Below are positions 28,064-39,769 of a stretch of 64,000 nucleotides of DNA, in pieces. This DNA comes from Corynebacterium ulceribovis DSM 45146 (GTDB lineage Bacteria > Actinomycetota > Actinomycetes > Mycobacteriales > Mycobacteriaceae). The notes below the pieces were generated by a model. It was given only the letters and a program-made list of their open reading frames with translations, did not search any database and was not told the origin of the DNA. The stretch spans positions 89,561-153,560 of the forward strand of contig NZ_AQUY01000002.1 of the NCBI RefSeq assembly GCF_000372445.1, written 5' to 3'. The translations under genes and the position numbers were made by a program. Each line of letters opens with the position of its first letter. Positions within the stretch are counted from its first letter, which is position 1.

Positions 28064-28456
28064 GGGTAGCTCGCGATTTCATTGCAGACCGGTGCCGCTG
28101 CTACGATTTTGACAACGCATTTACTAGAAGAAATGTGGATTTGAAGGGTCTTCCGAAGGGGTTCGGGAGGCCCTTCTTTTGTGTTTGCTTACCTTCCGCC
28201 ATATTTCTATTTGTGTCGATAGTTGATCTATCAATCCATAGGTCACACCAGTGGGCATAAGTGGTGGGAGTCACTGGCGGTACCCCATTCCTCGGGAAGT
28301 CGGAAGTTCCCAAAATGCCTGAATATAGCGATATTCACAAGGCAATCTCAGATTGGGCGTGACCTCAGGAACAACGGCTGGATCGTCGCTCAAATTGTGC
28401 ATTTCCTATGCCACCATGTCGGCACCACAGAAAAATCAGAAAGGTAGTAGCCAACA
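28064..28456. other. Intergenic region with terminator and inverted repeats
   Basis: 393 bases without a convincing gene. It contains the glpR terminator (28143-28182), the dyad GATAG-TTGAT-CTATC at 28218-28232, and the perfect dyad GAATAT-AGCG-ATATTC at 28321-28336. The latter two lie in AT-rich sequence upstream of the DUF2202 gene and could be operators. Confidence 0.5.
28143..28182 (+). terminator. Rho-independent terminator after glpR
   Basis: GAAGGGTCTTCC pairs with GGGAGGCCCTTC around a 10-base loop, followed by TTTTGTGTTT. It is about 80 bases after the glpR stop. Confidence 0.88.
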
Positions 28457-29248
28457 ATGGCACGATTCAACAACTCCCGCGCTCCGCGAACCGGCGCACG
28501 ATGGACTCGCACTCTTGCTGTCACAGCAACAGCAGCTCTTGCACTCAGCGTCGCTCCGACCGCGGCTGCGCAGCCAGCAGATGCGGGAGCCGTCGGCTCT
28601 TCGGATGCTCTCGTGAGCTTCTTTAAAGCGACGTCCAAACTTTCGTCAACAAGCCCCATTGGCGGCGGGGACAGCAACACCGAAACGAACCCGCAACCGG
28701 AACCGAAGGAAACCTCGCCGCAGCTGAGCGATGAGCTGGCCACGCTGCAGCTGCTGCAAGAAGAAGAGCGCATGGCGCGGGACCTGTACCGGGCGCTTGG
28801 GGAGAAGTGGCCGGCACGGCAATTCGAGAACATCCCGAATTCGGAACAGATGCACATGGAGCAGCTGGGACAACTGCTGGATGAAGCTGGGGTGCCGCGC
28901 GCCGGGGAAGGGCTGCCTGCCGGCACCTACGCTTTCCCGGAGCTGCAGGCGCTGTATGACGGATGGCTGGAACGGGGGTTGACCTCGCGGACGGAAGCTT
29001 TCCAGGTGGGAATCGAGCTGGAGAAGCAGGACATTGCCGACCTGGAGAAGGCGCGGGATGCCGCGACCGATGAAGCCTTGAAGTCGGCATATAGCAACCT
29101 GATTGAGGCATCGAAGCGGCATCTGCAGGCGTTTACACGCGGGTTGAACGGTGGCGGGATGGGGCCGGGCCACGGCGGTCCAGGTCAGGGCGGTAACGGC
29201 CCAGGCCACGGCGGTAAGGGGCCGGGTCACGGTCGCGGCGGCTGGTAA
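28457..29248 (+). CDS. Secreted DUF2202 (ferritin-like) protein with Gly/His-rich tail
   Basis: 263 residues. A Sec signal peptide (about 1-42) ends near TAAAQPADA. The DUF2202 helical bundle covers about 90-225, with EEERMARDLYRALGEKW, SEQMHMEQLGQLL, GIELEKQDIADLEKA and EASKRHLQAF; the paired Glu and His residues resemble a di-metal carboxylate site. The last 30 residues repeat GPGHGG-type units, a possible metal-binding tail. No function is established for the family; extracellular metal or oxidant handling is inference. Confidence 0.8.
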   Translation: MARFNNSRAPRTGARWTRTLAVTATAALALSVAPTAAAQPADAGAVGSSDALVSFFKATSKLSSTSPIGGGDSNTETNPQPEPKETSPQLSDELATLQLLQEEERMARDLYRALGEKWPARQFENIPNSEQMHMEQLGQLLDEAGVPRAGEGLPAGTYAFPELQALYDGWLERGLTSRTEAFQVGIELEKQDIADLEKARDAATDEALKSAYSNLIEASKRHLQAFTRGLNGGGMGPGHGGPGQGGNGPGHGGKGPGHGRGGW

Positions 29249-29311
29249 CTACAGCCCGTATCCCGGAATGGTGCCGCCACTTCCGCAGCTGAAACAGGTA
29301 TCTTGTTAGCC

Positions 29312-29713
29312 ATGAATAATCCTTGGGTCCGTGATGCCGCGCTCGTCGTTCTGCGTCTGATCCTCGGCGTCATTTTCATTGCGCATGGCTGGGACAAGGT
29401 ATTTGTCGACACGATGCCAGAGACCGGCGGCCAGTTTGCGGCGCTGGGGGTGCCGCAGGCTGCGGTGTCGGCGTGGATTGCCGCGTTCGTGGAGCTGCTT
29501 GGTGGCGGCCTGCTCATCCTCGGTTTGCTGACCACAGCGGTTGCCGCGGTGCTGGCACTGGAGATGCTGCTGGCCTTTTGGTTCGCGCACGCCACGAATG
29601 GCATTTTTGTTGCCGACGGTGGTTCCGAATTAGTGTTAGCGCTATTCGGCGGGCTGATCATTCTGATTGCGTTTGGTGCAGGCCGCGCCAGCTTAGACAA
29701 GCTGTTCACTTAA
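29312..29713 (+). CDS. DoxX family membrane protein
   Basis: 133 residues, four membrane helices, beginning MNNPWVRDAALVVLRLILGV and with the family-typical IFIAHGWDKVF in helix one. DoxX proteins are associated with quinone or thiosulfate oxidoreductases and oxidative defence; the specific role here is unknown. A TTG at 29303 is an alternative start. It precedes the zf-HC2 gene by 21 bases and may be cotranscribed. Confidence 0.8.
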   Translation: MNNPWVRDAALVVLRLILGVIFIAHGWDKVFVDTMPETGGQFAALGVPQAAVSAWIAAFVELLGGGLLILGLLTTAVAAVLALEMLLAFWFAHATNGIFVADGGSELVLALFGGLIILIAFGAGRASLDKLFT

Positions 29714-29734
29714 GGATTCACCGAGGGTTTCACC

Positions 29735-30463
29735 ATGGACTGCCAGGAAGTTCGGCGGGCACTATCGGCTCGTCTGGACGGCGAGGATAGCGGCGTTGAC
29801 GACGATATTGTCGACGCCCACCTTGCGGGCTGCGCGGACTGCCAACGGTGGTTCGATGAAGCGGTCGCGATTAACCGCAAGCTTTCCGTTGGGCTAGCCC
29901 CAGAGCTTGAGCTGCAGGTTCCAGACCTGTCGGATGCCATTTTGTCGACGATGGATCAGTCGCCGCGTCGCCGAGTATCCGGCTGGCAGGTGGCGATTGC
30001 GCTGGCCCGCATCTCCGTGGTGCTCGTCGCGGTGTTTTTGCTGGTCTGGGCGGTGCAATTGCTGGTGGGGACAACTGCTGCCGATCAGTTCTTGCCGCTG
30101 ACCACCGCTGCCAATAACCCGGCCGGCGAAGCCCAGGACCCCGTTACGGCGCGCCTGCTGGTGGACGCCGCGGCCAGCCGCATTGCGTTGGCATTCGGCC
30201 TGTTCTGGGTGGCATGGCGACCGCAGTCGGCATCAGGGGCATTGCCGATTTTCGGTGCATACACCGCGTTTTCACTGGGGTTTTCTACCCGCGACCTGGT
30301 CTTGGGTTACCTCACGCTCAGCACGATTGCGGCGCAGGTATTGCTGGTCACCGCATGCCTGGCCATTGCGGTGATTTGGGTGGGTACGGTTTTCGGCCGG
30401 CCAGACCTGTCCGCAGCGTTGCGGGGCATTGCCGCTCGGCCGGTTGACGGTTTCCAGGCTTAG
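29735..30463 (+). CDS. Membrane protein with zf-HC2 (anti-sigma-type) domain
   Basis: 242 residues. The N-terminal zinc-binding region has MDCQEVRRALSARLDGE and HLAGCADCQRWF, the HxxxCxxC pattern of zinc-binding anti-sigma factors. Four or more hydrophobic helices follow (about 88-112, 150-165, 172-190, 205-225). No sigma factor gene is adjacent, so the partner is unknown. It converges with pmt; the stops are only 6 bases apart. Confidence 0.75.
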   Translation: MDCQEVRRALSARLDGEDSGVDDDIVDAHLAGCADCQRWFDEAVAINRKLSVGLAPELELQVPDLSDAILSTMDQSPRRRVSGWQVAIALARISVVLVAVFLLVWAVQLLVGTTAADQFLPLTTAANNPAGEAQDPVTARLLVDAAASRIALAFGLFWVAWRPQSASGALPIFGAYTAFSLGFSTRDLVLGYLTLSTIAAQVLLVTACLAIAVIWVGTVFGRPDLSAALRGIAARPVDGFQA

Positions 30464-30469
30464 TGACGG

Positions 30470-31996
30470 TTACTGCCACGACGGCAGCCACATCCGTAGC
30501 TCCCACCCGAGTTGCGAGACTTCCAAACCGACCATCAGCGGGAGGAAGAACAAGAACAGGGCAGTCACGGCCCCAAGGTAAATGCTGTACAACAGGGCTC
30601 CGGATGGCGCGCGGCGCAGCTTCCCCAGCAGCATGGCCAGCGCAATGATGACAAATGGGATCATCGCAGTGGCGTAGAAGAAGTACATCTGCCGGTCGTA
30701 GGTGACCACCCACGGTGCCCAGGAAGCAATGAACCCGACAACTGGCAGTGCCCATCGCCGCGATAGTCGCACTAGCCACAGCCACGTGGCCAGCAACATG
30801 ACGGGGACAAGCAGCCACCACACGGCCGGGTTGCCGAAAAGCATGAGCGCTTCGTGGCACTTTCCGCCGCAGCCGTCAGTTTCTTTGTTGTAGTAGAGCA
30901 TTGGGCGGCCGGACCAGAGCCACTGCCAAGGCTTGGACTCCCATGGATGCTTATGGCCGGAAGACGTGGTTAGTGAACCGTGGAAGCCGAGCACGGAGTT
31001 TTGGTAGTACACCCAGGACTGCAGAGTTTCTGGCAGCAAACCGGACCGTCCTTCGCGCGGGGCGGTGTCAGTGCCGGCAACGTGCCGGTAGACGCTGGTC
31101 TCGGAGGCGAACCAGGCCCGCCATAGCCACAGGTGAACGGCCGCTGGCACCAGCACAATGGACGCCACTGCAGCGGGCACATCGCGCAGCAGGGTGCCGA
31201 CAAGGGGCCGCTTGACCCCGTAGCGGTTGCGCAATGCCCAGTCGAAGCCGAAAGTCAGCAGCCCGAACGCGGCAATGAAATACAGTCCGGACCACTTCAC
31301 GCCCAACGCCAGGCCCAAGGCAATGCCAGCACCGAAACGCCACCAGCGCACACCAAAGCGCGGCCCGAGACTGCTCACAGAGACCCGGCCAGCTAGATAA
31401 GCGCTGTGCATCCGGCGGTGGACGTCGTCGCGGTCCACGATGAGAAAATAGGCGGCGAGTACGACGAAGGCTGTAAGGAAAATGTCGAGCATCCCCACGC
31501 GGGAGCTCGTCAGCAAGACTCCTTCACCAATGGCAAGGACACCGGCTGCAAACGTCGCCCAGCGGTCGTGGGTGAGGCGACGCACAATAGCCATCACCAG
31601 CAGCACCACGGCGATGCCTGCGAGCGCTGCCATGAATCGCCAGCCCAATGGGGTGTAGCCGAAGAAGAACTCTCCGACTGCCATGATTTGCTTCGACAGG
31701 GGTGGGTGGACCACCAGACCGAATCCAGGGTTGTCTTCGATGCCTCCGACCAGCGCATTGTCGGTTGACCGGAGAATCTGCCACGCCTGCGGGACGTAGT
31801 GCTTTTCGTCGAAAATCGGGGTGCCAGCGTCGCTGAGCCGGTTCAAATACATGAAGCGTGTGAGGAGCGCCAAGAAGCCGAAGAGCCCAAATATTGCCCA
31901 GTCTGCCGCCAACATCGGGTAGTGCCGCGGTGGTGCAAGCACGGGATGTTTGAAGGTGGTGGGCGCGGTTGGTTGCGCTTCGGTCGTGGCTGTCAC
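30470..31996 (-). CDS. pmt: Protein O-mannosyltransferase (GT39)
   Basis: 508 residues with about ten membrane helices. The first extracytoplasmic loop has the Asp-Glu catalytic pair in PIFDEKHYVPQAW, and HPPLSKQ follows. It transfers mannose from polyprenyl-phosphate mannose to Ser/Thr of exported proteins, as Rv1002c does. It is divergent from rsmI, exactly as in mycobacteria. The frame extends to 32107 and overlaps rsmI; the GTG at 31996 is the likely start, but the ribosome site is poorly placed, so the start is uncertain. Confidence 0.88.
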   Translation of the reverse strand: MTATTEAQPTAPTTFKHPVLAPPRHYPMLAADWAIFGLFGFLALLTRFMYLNRLSDAGTPIFDEKHYVPQAWQILRSTDNALVGGIEDNPGFGLVVHPPLSKQIMAVGEFFFGYTPLGWRFMAALAGIAVVLLVMAIVRRLTHDRWATFAAGVLAIGEGVLLTSSRVGMLDIFLTAFVVLAAYFLIVDRDDVHRRMHSAYLAGRVSVSSLGPRFGVRWWRFGAGIALGLALGVKWSGLYFIAAFGLLTFGFDWALRNRYGVKRPLVGTLLRDVPAAVASIVLVPAAVHLWLWRAWFASETSVYRHVAGTDTAPREGRSGLLPETLQSWVYYQNSVLGFHGSLTTSSGHKHPWESKPWQWLWSGRPMLYYNKETDGCGGKCHEALMLFGNPAVWWLLVPVMLLATWLWLVRLSRRWALPVVGFIASWAPWVVTYDRQMYFFYATAMIPFVIIALAMLLGKLRRAPSGALLYSIYLGAVTALFLFFLPLMVGLEVSQLGWELRMWLPSWQ

Positions 31997-32031
31997 CTCC
32001 CCGACAATAGTTGGTGTGTAACGATGGGGGC

Positions 32032-32919
32032 ATGACCATGCATGAACCGTCGGGTGAACTCGATACTTCCCAGACTCCAATTCGGGGTGGCATTGTGGTG
32101 GCTGCAACTCCGCTAGGAAATCTGGGCGATGCCACTGACCGGCTGCGGATGGGCCTGGCGCAGGCCGATGTCATTGCTGCGGAGGACACTCGTCGGCTGC
32201 GGCAGTTGGCGAACGCGTTGGGGGTAGAACTGCGCGCGAAGGTGGTGTCTAACTTCGACCACAATGAAGCAGAACGCACGGAAGGTTTGATTGCGCAGGC
32301 GAAAGCAGGGCGCATGGTGCTGGTGGTGTCGGATGCGGGCATGCCGGTGGTGTCGGATCCGGGGTTGGCGATTGTGCAGGCTGCCCACGACGCGGATGTG
32401 CCAGTGACATGTCATCCGGGCCCGTCAGCGGTGACAACCGCCCTTGTGCTGTCGGGTCTGAACGTTGGTCATTTTGCTTTCGACGGTTTCGCTCCGCGGA
32501 AGCAGGGTGCGCGCCGGGCCTGGCTGGAGACGCTGCGCACGGAACGTCGTGCGGTGTGCTTTTTTGAGTCGCCCCATCGGTTGGATAAGACGTTGGCGGA
32601 CGCAGTTGCGGTGCTTGGCCCGGATCGGCGGGCGGCGGTGTGCCGCGAGCTGACGAAGCTGCATGAGGAGGTTCGCCGAGGCACCCTCGCGGAGCTTGCG
32701 GCTTGGGCGGTCGATGGTGCGCGCGGTGAAATCACCGTGGTCATTGAGGGCGCGTCGGCTGCTGACGCTGCCCCGGATTTGGCGGAGCTTGTCAGCCAGG
32801 TGCAGGAGTTGGTGGGGCAGGGGATGCGGATGAAGGCGGCGTGCCGACAGGTTGCGGCGGGCTTTGCTGGGGTGTCCGTCAATGAGCTTTATGACGCTAC
32901 CATCGCCGAGAAATCTTAA
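32032..32919 (+). CDS. rsmI: 16S rRNA (cytidine1402-2'-O)-methyltransferase
   Basis: 295 residues from the ATG at 32032 (another ATG follows two codons later; the frame opens at 32011). The tetrapyrrole methylase fold is shown by GGIVVAATPLGNLGDATDRL, AEDTRRLRQLANALG and VSDAGMPVVSDPG. It methylates the 2'-OH of C1402 in the decoding centre of 16S rRNA using SAM. Divergent from pmt. Confidence 0.93.
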   Translation: MTMHEPSGELDTSQTPIRGGIVVAATPLGNLGDATDRLRMGLAQADVIAAEDTRRLRQLANALGVELRAKVVSNFDHNEAERTEGLIAQAKAGRMVLVVSDAGMPVVSDPGLAIVQAAHDADVPVTCHPGPSAVTTALVLSGLNVGHFAFDGFAPRKQGARRAWLETLRTERRAVCFFESPHRLDKTLADAVAVLGPDRRAAVCRELTKLHEEVRRGTLAELAAWAVDGARGEITVVIEGASAADAAPDLAELVSQVQELVGQGMRMKAACRQVAAGFAGVSVNELYDATIAEKS

Positions 32920-33065
32920 TTGTTATGTCAATGTAATGTCTGTCCCAGTTGGTGGGGACACCCAGCGGTGGAGCACATCACGGCGCGATAACAGTGTGCC
33001 GGCGAGTGGCAACATTGACGCTCAGTGATTAGCCAACCAGGGAAATCTGCGTAACCCTGGAAGTT

Positions 33066-34847
33066 ATGTCTGAGCAGAACCATAGCGAGTCGATAGAAGA
33101 AGCTGAGAGTCCGAACACTACCGTCGTCACTGAAACCACCGCACCATTGCCAACCGAGGAGGATGTCCCGTTGGCAATCGACGATACCGATGGTCCCCTC
33201 ATTGACTGGACTGTGACCGGCATGGCCGGAATCGCGATCGTCGCCGTTCTGTTGTGGGGCCTCATCGCCCCAGACCACTTCGCCACCTTCGCCAACGACA
33301 CCTTGAGCAGCGTTGTCGACAACTTCGGCTGGCTGTTTGTCCTCAATGGCACCATCCTGGTGTTCTTCGTGCTGGCAATCGCCGTCTCCCGCTTCGGTGC
33401 CATCAAACTGGGCAAAGATGATGAGGAACCGGAGTTCCACTACGTCTCTTGGATTGCGATGATGTTCGCCGCCGGTATGGGCATCGGTTTGATGTTCTAC
33501 GGTGCTGCCGAACCGCTGACCTACTACTCCGATGGCGTACCTGGCCACCAGCCACATGAGGTTGGCACTGCCATGGCTACCACCATGTTCCACTGGACCT
33601 TGCACCCGTGGGCGCTCTACGCCATTGTTGCCATGTCGATCGCATACGGCTCTTTCCGCTTGGGTCGTAAGCAGCTGATTTCCGCGGCGTTCATCCCGCT
33701 CATTGGTGCCCGCGCCGCCGAAGGCGTCATCGGCAAGCTCATTGATGCGCTCGCAATTTTCGCCACCGTTTTCGGTACCGCAGCTTCGCTGGGTCTGGGC
33801 GCGGCACAGATTAAGGCCGGCCTGTCGATTAATGAGATCATTACTAACCCAGGCAACCTCACCTTCGTGGGCATCGTGGTCATCCTGGGACTCGGCTACC
33901 TGGCCTCAGCACTGTCGGGTGTGAGTAAAGGTATTCAACTGCTGTCCAACACCAACATGGTGCTGGCTGGCTTGGTGGCACTCTTCGTCTTTGTGCTGGG
34001 CCCAACGGTCGCCATCCTGAACCTCATCCCAACATCCATTGCCAACTACTTCGACCAGTTCTTTGAGATGGCGGGCCGCACCGCGGACTCCGCAAATGGC
34101 ACCGCCGGTGAATGGCTCGGCGGCTGGACCATCTTCTACTGGGCATGGTGGCTGTCTTGGTCCCCATTCGTTGGTATGTTCCTGGCCCGCATTTCCCGCG
34201 GCCGCACCATCCGCGAATTCGTCTTCGGCGTGCTGCTGGTGCCATCAGCGGTGTCCGTCGTCTGGTTCGCCATCTTCGGTGGCTCGGCGATTAAGGCCGA
34301 ACAGGCCGGCGAATCAATCGCCGCTGACTCGGTGGAAGAACAGCTCTTCGGCCTGCTGGACTCCTTCCCAGCTGGCACCGCCGCTTCGATGATTGCCATG
34401 GTTTTGCTGGCGACCTTCTTCATCACCTCCGCGGACTCTGCCTCAACCGTGATGGCCACCATGAGCCAGAACGGCCGACTGGCAACCTCCCGCTGGGTCG
34501 TGGCCTTCTGGGGTATTGCCACCGGCGCGATTGCACTGTTGCTGCTGCTCACCGGCGGTGAAGATGCCCTGGGTAATGTCCAGTCGGTCACCATTTTGGC
34601 GTCTACACCATTCGTCTTCGTCATTATCGGCCTGATGATTTCGCTTACCCGCGGCCTCACACAAGACCCGATGTACCTGGACCAGCGCGAACAACGTATC
34701 TTCGCGCTGCAGATGGCCCGTGAGCGCCGCATCCGCGAAGCCGCTGAACGCAAGGAAGTACAGGCGCAGCGCCGCAGCGAAAACCAACTTCGACGGCAAA
34801 CCCAGCGCGACGAACGTGCTCGTCAAAAAGCTCTGAAGTTCAAATAA
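33066..34847 (+). CDS. betP: BetP-like osmoregulated glycine betaine/Na+ symporter (BCCT)
   Basis: 593 residues, twelve membrane helices. The acidic N-terminus (residues 1-60, many Glu/Asp), the glycine motif [17 protein letters not shown] (about 137-155), the signature [21 protein letters not shown] and the strongly basic C-terminal helix ([13 protein letters not shown]... onwards) all match C. glutamicum BetP, whose charged ends sense K+ and osmotic stress. It imports glycine betaine with Na+ for osmoprotection. Stands alone between rsmI and metG. Substrate could be ectoine or proline in some relatives. Confidence 0.9.
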   Translation: MSEQNHSESIEEAESPNTTVVTETTAPLPTEEDVPLAIDDTDGPLIDWTVTGMAGIAIVAVLLWGLIAPDHFATFANDTLSSVVDNFGWLFVLNGTILVFFVLAIAVSRFGAIKLGKDDEEPEFHYVSWIAMMFAAGMGIGLMFYGAAEPLTYYSDGVPGHQPHEVGTAMATTMFHWTLHPWALYAIVAMSIAYGSFRLGRKQLISAAFIPLIGARAAEGVIGKLIDALAIFATVFGTAASLGLGAAQIKAGLSINEIITNPGNLTFVGIVVILGLGYLASALSGVSKGIQLLSNTNMVLAGLVALFVFVLGPTVAILNLIPTSIANYFDQFFEMAGRTADSANGTAGEWLGGWTIFYWAWWLSWSPFVGMFLARISRGRTIREFVFGVLLVPSAVSVVWFAIFGGSAIKAEQAGESIAADSVEEQLFGLLDSFPAGTAASMIAMVLLATFFITSADSASTVMATMSQNGRLATSRWVVAFWGIATGAIALLLLLTGGEDALGNVQSVTILASTPFVFVIIGLMISLTRGLTQDPMYLDQREQRIFALQMARERRIREAAERKEVQAQRRSENQLRRQTQRDERARQKALKFK

Positions 34848-34893
34848 ACCCCCGGTGCACTGAAGTACCCCGCGTCCACTAGGCTTGTTACCC

Positions 34894-36735
34894 ATGTCGA
34901 AGACTGTGCTGACTGCTGTTGCCTGGCCATATGCAAATGGTCCCCGCCATATTGGCCACGTGGCCGGGTTTGGTGTGCCATCGGACGTGTTTGCCCGTTA
35001 CCAGCGAATGGCGGGCAATGACGTTCTGATGGTGTCCGGCACCGACGAGCACGGCACTCCGCTGCTGGTACAAGCCGAAAAAGAAGGCGTCACCGTCCAG
35101 GAACTGGCGGACCGCTACAACCGGCAGATTGTGCAGGACCTGGCGGGCCTTGGCCTGTCCTACGACCTGTTTACCCGCACCACCACCCGTAATCACTACG
35201 CCGTGGTGCAAGAGCTTTTCCGTGGCCTGCACGACAATGGCTACATGATCCGCCAAATCACCATGGGCGCGATCAGCCCATCGACTGGCCGCACCCTGCC
35301 GGACCGCTACATCGAAGGCACCTGCCCAATTTGTGGTGCCAGCGGCGCCCGCGGTGACCAGTGTGACAACTGCGGTAACCAGCTCGACCCGTCCGACCTC
35401 ATCGACCCAGTGTCGAAAATCAACGGCGAAACCCCGAAGTTCGTTGAAACGGAACACTTCCTGCTGGACCTGCCGGCCCTCGCTGAAGCGCTCGGCGCAT
35501 GGCTGAAGGAACGCGAAGACTGGCGTCCGAATGTGCTGAAGTTCTCCCTGAACCTGCTGGAGGACCTGCGGCCACGCGCGATGACCCGTGACATCGACTG
35601 GGGTGTGCCAATTCCACTGGACGGCTGGGCAGATAACAACGCTAAGAAGCTGTACGTGTGGTTTGACGCGGTGGTTGGCTACCTGTCTGCCTCCATCGAA
35701 TGGGCCGTGCGCAGCGGCGACCCAGAAGCATGGCGCAAGTGGTGGAATGCCGACGCCGAGTCCTACTACTTCATGGGTAAGGACAACATCACGTTCCACT
35801 CCCAGATTTGGCCAGCAGAACTGCTCGGTTACCAGGGCACCGGCGCTAAGGGCGGCGACGCAGGCGAGTTCGGCATGCTGAACCTGCCAACCGAGGTTGT
35901 CTCCTCCGAGTACCTGACCATGTCCGGCTCGAAATTCTCCTCCTCCAAGGGCGTCGTCATTTACGTCAAGGACTTCCTGGCGGAATTCGGCGCCGACCCA
36001 CTGCGCTACTTCATCGCAGTTGCCGGCCCAGAAAACAACGACACCGACTTCACCTGGGATGAATTCGTGCGCCGCGTCAACAATGAGTTGGCGAACGAGT
36101 GGGGCAACCTGGTCAACCGCACGGTGTCCATGGCCCACAAAAACTTCGGCGCGGTGCCAACCCCAGGGGAGCTTATTGACGCCGATCTCGAGCTGCTTGA
36201 CGAAGCTGCCGCCGCCTTCGACCTTGTTGGCGACGCACTGAGCAAATCCCGGTTCAAGGCAGGTATCACCGAAGCGATGCGCATTGCCGGTCGGGCAAAC
36301 CAGTACATTGCTGCGCAGGAACCATGGAAGCTCGCGAAGGATGAGAGCCAGCGCGAACGCCTCGCGACCGTGCTGCATACTGCACTGCAGGTGGTTTCGG
36401 ATGTCAACACCATGTTGACGCCATACCTGCCGGAAAGTGCGCAGAAGATTCACGAAACCCTGGGCCGCACCGGCATCTGGGCTGCGATGCCACAGATTGA
36501 AGAAGTCACCGACGACTTTGATGTCGAAGTGCAGGGCGTCGGCGTGCCAGAGGCTGGCCGCAGCTACCCAATCATCACCGGCAACTACCAGGACCAGCAG
36601 GCGCACTGGGGTCGTACCCCAATGGAGCCAGGAACCGAACTGGCGAAGCCCAAGCCACTATTCCAGAAGCTGGACGTGGAGCTTGGCGAAACCGGTCCGG
36701 AATGGGCACCGGTGCAGCCCAAAGAATCCGAATAG
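34894..36735 (+). CDS. metG: Methionyl-tRNA synthetase
   Basis: 613 residues, class I synthetase without the C-terminal tRNA-binding extension. HIGH-box [10 protein letters not shown] at the N-terminus, a zinc knuckle [18 protein letters not shown] (about 150) and a KMSKS-like box KFSSSKGV (about 350), in which Met-Ser is replaced by Phe-Ser-Ser as is usual in actinobacteria. Charges tRNA-Met and initiator tRNA. The frame opens at 34885; the ATG at 34894 gives the normal MSKTVLT start. Confidence 0.95.
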   Translation: MSKTVLTAVAWPYANGPRHIGHVAGFGVPSDVFARYQRMAGNDVLMVSGTDEHGTPLLVQAEKEGVTVQELADRYNRQIVQDLAGLGLSYDLFTRTTTRNHYAVVQELFRGLHDNGYMIRQITMGAISPSTGRTLPDRYIEGTCPICGASGARGDQCDNCGNQLDPSDLIDPVSKINGETPKFVETEHFLLDLPALAEALGAWLKEREDWRPNVLKFSLNLLEDLRPRAMTRDIDWGVPIPLDGWADNNAKKLYVWFDAVVGYLSASIEWAVRSGDPEAWRKWWNADAESYYFMGKDNITFHSQIWPAELLGYQGTGAKGGDAGEFGMLNLPTEVVSSEYLTMSGSKFSSSKGVVIYVKDFLAEFGADPLRYFIAVAGPENNDTDFTWDEFVRRVNNELANEWGNLVNRTVSMAHKNFGAVPTPGELIDADLELLDEAAAAFDLVGDALSKSRFKAGITEAMRIAGRANQYIAAQEPWKLAKDESQRERLATVLHTALQVVSDVNTMLTPYLPESAQKIHETLGRTGIWAAMPQIEEVTDDFDVEVQGVGVPEAGRSYPIITGNYQDQQAHWGRTPMEPGTELAKPKPLFQKLDVELGETGPEWAPVQPKESE

Positions 36736-36756
36736 GAGAACGGAGACCCCGCCGCA

Positions 36757-37596
36757 ATGGCCCGCAAACCCCGCCCAATTGCACAACCAGCTGAATACCT
36801 GACCCCACTATTTGACGCGCACACCCACTTGGCCAGTACTGGTGCCAAGACTGCCGAAGAGGTCAAAGAACTGCTGGATAAGGCGGAAGCAGCTGGCGTG
36901 GTGGGAGTCTGCACCGTCGGCGATGGCCTAGCTGAGGCCGAGCTTGCGGCGGAACACGCCACCATGGACCCGCGGGTGTGGGCAGCCGTTGCCATTCACC
37001 CGACTCGGGCGAAAGAGCTGGTGTACAGCGACGATGTGAAAGCGCGCCTGGCTGAATTGGCAGCGCAGCCGCGGGTCGTGGCAGTCGGGGAAACCGGGCT
37101 GGACTGGTACTGGCTCGAAGACATGGACAACTGTGCGAACCGGGAAGAGCAAGAAGAATCGTTGCGGTGGCATGCGAAGCTGGCCCAATCCGTCAATAAG
37201 CCCCTTATGATTCACAACCGAGAAGCTGACACGGACCTGCTACGGGTGCTGGCGGATATCGAACCGGTAACAACGGTGATTTTGCATTGCTTTTCGTCGC
37301 CGCTGGCGGTGGCGGAAGAGGCGATTGAGCGCGGATATGTGCTGTCTTTTGCGGGAAACGTCACATTTAAGCGCAATGACGAACTGCGCGCCGCAGCGAA
37401 ACTGTGCCCGCAGGATCAGATTCTTGTGGAGACCGATGCGCCGTATATGACTCCGGAACCATTCCGTGGATCCCGCAATTCATCTGGGATTATTGGCCAT
37501 ACCGCGCGGTTGCTCGCCGATGTTCGGGGGGATGCGCCAGAAGAATTGGCTGCCACTGTGACCGCAAATGCGCGACGAATTTACGACATCAGCTAA
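36757..37596 (+). CDS. tatD: TatD-family metal-dependent DNase
   Basis: 279 residues, TIM-barrel hydrolase. Metal ligands are visible in FDAHTHL, GETGLDWYW, HNREAD, ILHCFSS and VETDAPYMTPEPFRG. TatD enzymes have 3'-5' exonuclease activity and act in DNA repair. It lies between metG and the Rpf gene, the standard actinobacterial order metG-tatD-rpf-ksgA-ispE. Confidence 0.92.
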   Translation: MARKPRPIAQPAEYLTPLFDAHTHLASTGAKTAEEVKELLDKAEAAGVVGVCTVGDGLAEAELAAEHATMDPRVWAAVAIHPTRAKELVYSDDVKARLAELAAQPRVVAVGETGLDWYWLEDMDNCANREEQEESLRWHAKLAQSVNKPLMIHNREADTDLLRVLADIEPVTTVILHCFSSPLAVAEEAIERGYVLSFAGNVTFKRNDELRAAAKLCPQDQILVETDAPYMTPEPFRGSRNSSGIIGHTARLLADVRGDAPEELAATVTANARRIYDIS

Positions 37597-37684
37597 AAAT
37601 AAAACCATTCGACAAGCGGTTGCTGTTATCGTATTGTGATGTTCATTGTTTGCTCGGCCATTGAAGACCGGCCAGCCGAGCTAA

Positions 37685-38848
<1,164 letters not shown>

Positions 38849-38869
38849 TCCAGTAGCTACGCTGAAGTT

Positions 38870-39742
38870 GTGACCGACCAAAACTCCACTGTCCAACTGC
38901 TTGGCCCCGTTGAAATTCGGACGCTCGCCGAGCAGCTTGGTATTTCGCCTACGAAAAAACTGGGCCAGAACTTTGTGCACGACCCGAATACGGTTCGGCG
39001 CATTGTTACCGCCGGTGGTGTCACCGCCGATGACCATGTCGTTGAAGTGGGCCCCGGTCTGGGTTCACTGACGTTGGCGCTGCTGGAGGTCGCACGGCAC
39101 GTCACAGCGATTGAGATTGACCCGCCGCTTGCTGCCCAACTGCCGACGACCGTGGGGGAGCGGGCACCGAGCAAAGCCGAGAACCTCGACGTGGTGCTCT
39201 CTGACGCGCTGGTGGTCTCCGGCGCGGACCTTGGCGCCCCATCGGCGCTGGTAGCGAACCTGCCGTATAACGTCGCGGTTCCGGTGCTGCTGCATCTGCT
39301 GGCAGAGGTTCCGTCCCTGCGCCGCGTCCTCGTGATGGTGCAGTTGGAGGTCGCCGAACGCCTCGCCGCGGAACCGGGCAGCCGCACCTACGGCGTCCCA
39401 TCGGTCAAGGCCGGTTTTTATGGCACCGTCCGCCGCGCCGGAACCGTCGGCCCAAACGTATTCTGGCCAGTGCCGAAAGTTGATTCCGGCTTGGTCTATA
39501 TGGAGCTTTTTGACGAAAACACCGCGCCGTGGCCCGTGACGGAAGAACTGCGGCGGAAAGTGTGGCCGCTGGTGGATGCCGCTTTTGCTCAGCGTCGGAA
39601 GACACTTCGCGTGGCATTGGGCACGGTATATGGCAGCCCAGCTGCCGCGGAGCAGGCGCTGGTGGCGGCGGGCATTGACCCGAAGTTGCGGGGTGAAAAG
39701 CTCACTACCGCGCAGTTTGTGCACCTCGCGCAGCTGTCCTAG
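38870..39742 (+). CDS. ksgA: 16S rRNA (adenine1518/1519-N6)-dimethyltransferase
   Basis: 290 residues, GTG start. SAM-binding motif [18 protein letters not shown] near residue 55, the catalytic [15 protein letters not shown] (about 127) and the N-terminal [16 protein letters not shown] signature. It dimethylates the two adenines of helix 45 in 16S rRNA. Standard position between rpf and ispE. Confidence 0.94.
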   Translation: MTDQNSTVQLLGPVEIRTLAEQLGISPTKKLGQNFVHDPNTVRRIVTAGGVTADDHVVEVGPGLGSLTLALLEVARHVTAIEIDPPLAAQLPTTVGERAPSKAENLDVVLSDALVVSGADLGAPSALVANLPYNVAVPVLLHLLAEVPSLRRVLVMVQLEVAERLAAEPGSRTYGVPSVKAGFYGTVRRAGTVGPNVFWPVPKVDSGLVYMELFDENTAPWPVTEELRRKVWPLVDAAFAQRRKTLRVALGTVYGSPAAAEQALVAAGIDPKLRGEKLTTAQFVHLAQLS

Positions 39743-39769
39743 AAGCGCCTTGAGTACAATGACGGCATT

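Noticed and set aside
34888..36606. 572-residue minus-strand frame opposite metG
   Set aside because: Antisense to a full-length methionyl-tRNA synthetase; composition only.
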